Shown here piece after piece: positions 60,978 to 64,000 of a stretch of DNA of 64,000 bases. This stretch comes from Bradyrhizobium prioriisuperbiae (GTDB lineage Bacteria > Pseudomonadota > Alphaproteobacteria > Rhizobiales > Xanthobacteraceae), in assembly GCF_032397745.1 (NCBI RefSeq), contig NZ_CP135921.1, positions 5,382,501-5,446,500 on the forward strand, in the 5' to 3' direction. Below the pieces are notes generated by a model that did not search any database, was not told the origin of the DNA, and worked only from the letters and a program-made list of their open reading frames with translations. The translations under genes were made by a program, and so were the position numbers. Position 1 is the first letter of the stretch, and every line of letters begins with the position of its first letter.

Positions 60978-61059
60978 CCATAATCACGGCAAATTCTGCC
61001 TACCTCTTCAGGAACTTGGCGATCAGGAACCTGGCAAAGAGGGTGCAGAGGCCGCCGTC

Positions 61060-61458
61060 ATGCCCATCACCGATATTCCCGCGCTCTCCATGCTGCGCAC
61101 CCGCATGCAATGGCATCAGGAGCGGCAGCGGGTGCTCGCTGAAAACATCGCGAACTCCGACACTTCGGGCTTCAAGCCGCGCGATCTGGTTGAGCCGAAT
61201 TTCGACCGGTCGCTGGCCACGCCGGTGAGCTCGCTGTCGATGGCGCGCACGTCTTCGGCGCATTTTTCGGCGACGGGGGGCGGCGAGAGTTTTCCGACCA
61301 CCACCAAGGCCGGCTACGAGACGCGGCCGGCGGGCAATGCGGTCAGCCTGGAGGACGAGATGCAGAAGTCGGCGTCCAACCAGATGGATTTCGCCGCCGC
61401 CACCTCGCTCTACAGCCGCAGCCTCGGGCTTTTGAAAACCGCAATCGGGAAACGCTGA
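61060..61458 (+). CDS. flgB: Flagellar proximal rod protein FlgB
   Basis: 132 residues. The axial signature WHQERQRVLAENIANSDTSGFKPRDL is close to the N-terminus (after IPALSMLRTRMQ) and the C-terminus is EDEMQKSASNQMDFAAATSLYSRSLGLLKTAIGK. It builds the base of the rod. First gene of flgB-flgC-fliE-fliQ-fliR-flhB, with two CtrA-type sites upstream. Confidence 0.95.
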   Translation: MPITDIPALSMLRTRMQWHQERQRVLAENIANSDTSGFKPRDLVEPNFDRSLATPVSSLSMARTSSAHFSATGGGESFPTTTKAGYETRPAGNAVSLEDEMQKSASNQMDFAAATSLYSRSLGLLKTAIGKR

Positions 61459-61480
61459 GCGCAGCGAAAGGGACTAGCCG

Positions 61481-61906
61481 ATGGCCGACGGAGCAGACTT
61501 CCTCAAGGCGATGAGCATCGCGACCTCCGGCCTGCGCGCGCAGGCGGGGCGGATGCGGGTGCTCTCGGAAAACATCGCCAACGCCGATTCCACCGCGCCA
61601 ACCGCCGGCGGCGATCCTTATCGCCGCAAGGTGCCGACATTTTCCTCCGAGCTCGACCGCACGCTCGATGCGCGCGTGGTCTCGCTGGGGCGAATCAAGA
61701 CCGATACGTCGTCTGCGTTCCGCGTCAAATACGAGCCGGGAAATCCCGCTGCGGATGCCAGCGGCAACGTCAAGTATCCGAACGTCAATTCGTTGGTCGA
61801 AATGACCGACATGCGTGAGGCCCAGCGTTCGTACGAGGCCAACCTCAACATCATTACCGCGACGCGCCGGATGATCCAGCGCACGCTCGACATTCTCAAA
61901 GCTTAA
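61481..61906 (+). CDS. flgC: Flagellar proximal rod protein FlgC
   Basis: 141 residues, standard length. It has KAMSIATSGLRAQAGRMRVLSENIANADSTAPTAGGDPYRRK at the start and the FlgC-type C-terminus PNVNSLVEMTDMREAQRSYEANLNIITATRRMIQRTLDIL. A proximal rod component, 22 bp after flgB and 16 bp before fliE. Confidence 0.97.
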   Translation: MADGADFLKAMSIATSGLRAQAGRMRVLSENIANADSTAPTAGGDPYRRKVPTFSSELDRTLDARVVSLGRIKTDTSSAFRVKYEPGNPAADASGNVKYPNVNSLVEMTDMREAQRSYEANLNIITATRRMIQRTLDILKA

Positions 61907-61922
61907 TCGGGAGACCTGAGCC

Positions 61923-62240
61923 ATGGCTTCGCCTGTTGCCGCCGCCAATGCCTATTCGAGTTTCGCCCGCATGATGGAGGGCGGTGTCACAAAACCGTCG
62001 TTGCTGGGGAGCGAGACCGACGGTCAATCGTTTGGAACACTGTTGAAGGAGACGCTGGGGAGCGTCATGGAGGCGGGCCGCAAGTCGGACGCGCAAACCA
62101 TCGCGATGGCCGGAGGGAAGGCCAACGTGATGGACGTGGTGACCGCGGTTGCGGAAACCGACGTCGCCGTGTCGACACTGGTGTCGGTCCGTGACCGGGT
62201 CATCCAGTCCTACGAAGACATCATGAAGATGCCGATCTGA
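61923..62240 (+). CDS. fliE: Hook-basal body adaptor FliE
   Basis: A 105-residue helical protein. The conserved C-terminal half (SFGTLLKETLGSVMEAGRKSDAQTIAMAGGKANVMDVVTAVAETDVAVSTLVSVRDRVIQSYEDIMKMPI) is standard FliE. It links the MS ring or export gate to the rod. Followed by a 150-bp gap with a hairpin before fliQ. Confidence 0.95.
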   Translation: MASPVAAANAYSSFARMMEGGVTKPSLLGSETDGQSFGTLLKETLGSVMEAGRKSDAQTIAMAGGKANVMDVVTAVAETDVAVSTLVSVRDRVIQSYEDIMKMPI

Positions 62241-62272
62241 TCACTTGCTGATCATTTGGGTCGATTTGGGGA

Positions 62273-62303
62273 GCCCCGATCGTCTGGGGAGACTGATCGG
62301 GGC
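62273..62303 (+). terminator. Hairpin between fliE and fliQ, possible attenuator
   Basis: GCCCCGATC / GATCGGGGC perfect 9-bp stem with a 13-nt loop, not followed by a T-run. It may reduce read-through within the operon or protect the upstream mRNA. Confidence 0.4.
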
Positions 62304-62390
62304 GAGTCCTGACCTCATCTCGAGACGGCGTTCGCGCCTCCTCGGGGTGGGGTTCGGGGGTGGTTGCGAGGCTAGGGGTAGGGATCTGAC

Positions 62391-62654
62391 ATGACTGGGG
62401 CTGAAGTCCTCGACGTCGCGCGCGACGCAGTGTGGACCATTGTGGTCGTCTCGTCGCCGCTGATGCTGGTCGGTCTTGTGGTCGGCGTGGTGATCTCGCT
62501 GGTGCAGGCGCTGACGCAGATCCAGGAGCAGACGCTGGTGTTCGTGCCGAAGATCCTGGCGATCTTCCTCACCATGCTGCTGGCGTTGCCGTTCATGGCC
62601 GACGCCATGCATAGCCACATGATGCGGATCTCGTCGCGAATCATCGGTGGCTAG
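62391..62654 (+). CDS. fliQ: Flagellar export gate protein FliQ
   Basis: 87 residues, the standard size, with two membrane helices (TIVVVSSPLMLVGLVVGVVISLVQALTQIQEQTLVFVPKILAIFLTMLLALPFM). Part of the FliPQR export gate. Its TAG stop coincides with the CTAG end of composite-repeat copy 3, so the element inserted exactly at, or supplied, the stop codon. Confidence 0.96.
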   Translation: MTGAEVLDVARDAVWTIVVVSSPLMLVGLVVGVVISLVQALTQIQEQTLVFVPKILAIFLTMLLALPFMADAMHSHMMRISSRIIGG

Positions 62655-62815
62655 TGCGGGGCTCAGAAATTCCCTCCACCCTTGCCGCTTTCTCTTCGAG
62701 GGAATTTCTGAGCCAGGCCGCACTAGAGAATCATATTATGCTCGTGTCCTCTCTAATCCGAAGTTCGCTACGGATCGTCGCCGCGAATGCTGGCGAACTT
62801 CGGATTCGGGACACG
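62651..62815 (+). repeat. Composite two-hairpin intergenic element, copy 3
   Basis: Hairpin A (62651-62726; arms CTAGTGCGGGGCTCAGAAAT... / ...ATTTCTGAGCCAGGCCGCACTAG), a junction (AGAATCATATTATG), then hairpin B (62743-62815; arms CGTGTCC..AATCCGAAGTTCGC / GCGAACTTCGGATTCGGGACACG). Same order as copy 1. It separates fliQ from fliR, two genes normally adjacent, and starts on the fliQ stop codon. Confidence 0.88.
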
Positions 62816-62855
62816 GGCCGCATGATGGCGGCCCTCACCACGCTGCGGGCCGCTG

Positions 62856-63620
62856 ATGCGCATCGACATTTCACTGTTGCCGGCCCTGGCCGCCGCCTTT
62901 GTGCTGGCGTTCGCCCGCATCGGCGCAATGGTGATGCTGATGCCGGGCTTCGGCGAGACCAACATCCCGACGCGAATCAAGCTCGGCATCGCGCTGATGC
63001 TGACACTGATCATCCTGCCGCTGCATCGCTCCGCCTATCACATCGACATGACGTCACTGACGCCCCTCATGGTGCTGATGGTGCAGGAAATCATCATCGG
63101 CGTGGTGCTCGGGGCCACCGCGCGGGTGACGCTTGCGGCGCTCTCGGTCGCGGGCTCGGTGATCGCGCAGCAGCTCGGGCTGGGTTTCGTGACCTCGGTC
63201 GATCCCACCCAGGGCGCGCAGGGCGCGCTGATCGGCAATTTCCTCACCATTCTCGGCCTGACGCTGCTGTTCGCCACCGACATGCACCATCTGGTGATCG
63301 CGGCCTTGAACGACAGTTACCGGATCTTTGTGCCGGGCGAGATCATGCCCAGTGGGGATGTCGCGGCTTTGGCGACCCAGGCCTTCACCGCGGCCTTCAA
63401 GATCGGCGTCCAGCTGTCGTCGCCGTTCATCGTGTTCGGCCTGGTCTTCAATGTCGGCCTCGGCCTGCTGGCGCGCATGATGCCGCAGATGCAGGTCTAT
63501 TTTGTCGGCGTGCCGCTGTCGATCCTTGCGGGTTTTCTGGTTCTCGTCGCCGTGATCGCCACCATGATGGGAACGTTCCTGGATTATTTCGGTGGAGTGA
63601 TGCATCAGCTCTCGCCGTAA
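62856..63620 (+). CDS. fliR: Flagellar export gate protein FliR
   Basis: A 254-residue protein with six hydrophobic helices. Family features include FARIGAMVMLMPGFGETNIPTRIKLGIALMLTLI and VGLGLLARMMPQMQVYFVGVPLSILAGF. It completes the FliPQR gate in the inner membrane. No clear Shine-Dalgarno sequence precedes the ATG, which lies 41 bp beyond the composite repeat, so its expression may depend on the altered leader. Confidence 0.95.
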   Translation: MRIDISLLPALAAAFVLAFARIGAMVMLMPGFGETNIPTRIKLGIALMLTLIILPLHRSAYHIDMTSLTPLMVLMVQEIIIGVVLGATARVTLAALSVAGSVIAQQLGLGFVTSVDPTQGAQGALIGNFLTILGLTLLFATDMHHLVIAALNDSYRIFVPGEIMPSGDVAALATQAFTAAFKIGVQLSSPFIVFGLVFNVGLGLLARMMPQMQVYFVGVPLSILAGFLVLVAVIATMMGTFLDYFGGVMHQLSP

Positions 63621-63650
63621 CGGTATTGCGAAAGGCCGGAGGCTTAACCG

Positions 63651-64000
63651 ATGGCCGATGAAGATACCTCAGAGAAGACACAGGACCCCACCCAAAAACG
63701 TCTCGACGACGCTCATGAGCGTGGCGACGTCGTCAAGAGCCAGGAGGTCAACACCTGGTTCGTGATCGCCGGCGCGGCGCTGGTGATCTCGTCGTTTTCG
63801 GGCAGCGTCGGCGCTGGCATCGAACTGCCGATGCGCAATCTCTTGGCGAACGCGCATCTGATCCGCACCGATGGTCCGGGGCTGCTGGCGCTGGCCAAGA
63901 ATATCGAACTGGTGCTGTTCGCAGCCCTCGGTGTTCCCCTGCTGCTGCTGTTGATCGCGGCGCTCGCCGGCAACCTGGTGCAGCACCGGCTGGTGTGGTC
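63651..64000 (+). CDS. flhB: Flagellar export switch protein FlhB (3' end outside window)
   Basis: The first 116 codons are in the window. GGAGG lies ahead of ATG 63651. The start ADEDTSEKTQDPTQKRLDDAHERGDVVKSQEVNTWFVIAGAALV is diagnostic of FlhB, and the first membrane helices follow. The autocleaving NPTH region would be beyond the edge. It sets substrate specificity of flagellar export. 30 bp after fliR. Confidence 0.95.
   Translation, partial: MADEDTSEKTQDPTQKRLDDAHERGDVVKSQEVNTWFVIAGAALVISSFSGSVGAGIELPMRNLLANAHLIRTDGPGLLALAKNIELVLFAALGVPLLLLLIAALAGNLVQHRLVW

Overview
The window is high-GC alphaproteobacterial chromosome, most likely from the Bradyrhizobium/Rhodopseudomonas/Afipia group (Nitrobacteraceae). 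The evidence is an alphaproteobacterial flagellar gene set (FlbT, FlaF, FliX, MotE-like, hook and flagellin paralogues), a thioredoxin-reductase-like ferredoxin-NADP reductase very close to the Rhodopseudomonas type, a one-cysteine DksA, and several families of intergenic palindromes of the kind that litter these genomes. No rRNA, tRNA or CRISPR was seen.

Layout. 1-20.4 kb is mostly housekeeping or accessory: a large membrane-anchored coiled-coil protein (cut by the window edge), a divergent Hpt phosphotransfer protein, a 2Fe-2S ferredoxin, an AraC regulator, a thioesterase, ferredoxin-NADP reductase, a methyltransferase, a desaturase, a secreted SGNH hydrolase, a flippase-like membrane protein, a DUF4139/MuiA-like protein, a universal stress protein, a SixA-type phosphatase, a DAO-family oxidase and MsrB. 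20.8-30.8 kb holds flgE, flgK, flgL, two flagellin genes, flbT and flaF. 30.8-38.8 kb is an accessory stretch: a frameshifted M23 peptidase, a three-gene FAD/Fe-S sugar-type dehydrogenase operon, a FlaG-like gene and an FkbM methyltransferase. 39-41.7 kb holds flgN-like, flgJ-like, flgI and the divergent fliX. 41.7-43.4 kb holds an HxlR regulator with a divergent oxidoreductase, then dksA. 43.8-47.3 kb is an island with a tiny membrane protein and two divergent effector-like genes (a papain-like peptidase with a wall-binding-like N-terminus, and a PIN-domain fusion). 47.5-64 kb is flagellar again: flgF-flgG-flgA-flgH on the minus strand, fliL-fliM-DUF6468-motE on the plus strand, a 1236-residue repeat protein, fliP-fliO on the minus strand, and flgB-flgC-fliE-fliQ-fliR-flhB on the plus strand, with flhB cut by the edge.

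How it works together. The upstream regions suggest a Caulobacter-like flagellar hierarchy. Sites of the form TTAA-N7-TTAA (CtrA type) lie before flgB (two), fliL, fliX, flagellin 2, the 1236-residue protein and the Hpt gene. Near-consensus sigma-54 promoters with GGCAA-type inverted repeats about 100 bp upstream lie before flgE (hook) and flgF (rod). FliX would couple assembly to sigma-54 activation, and FlbT/FlaF would tune flagellin translation.

Most worth a second look: a composite two-hairpin repeat present three times (18.1, 45.6 and 62.7 kb), one copy splitting fliQ from fliR and one between the two effector-like genes; the effector-like pair itself; and a GIY-YIG gene enclosed by its own palindromes.
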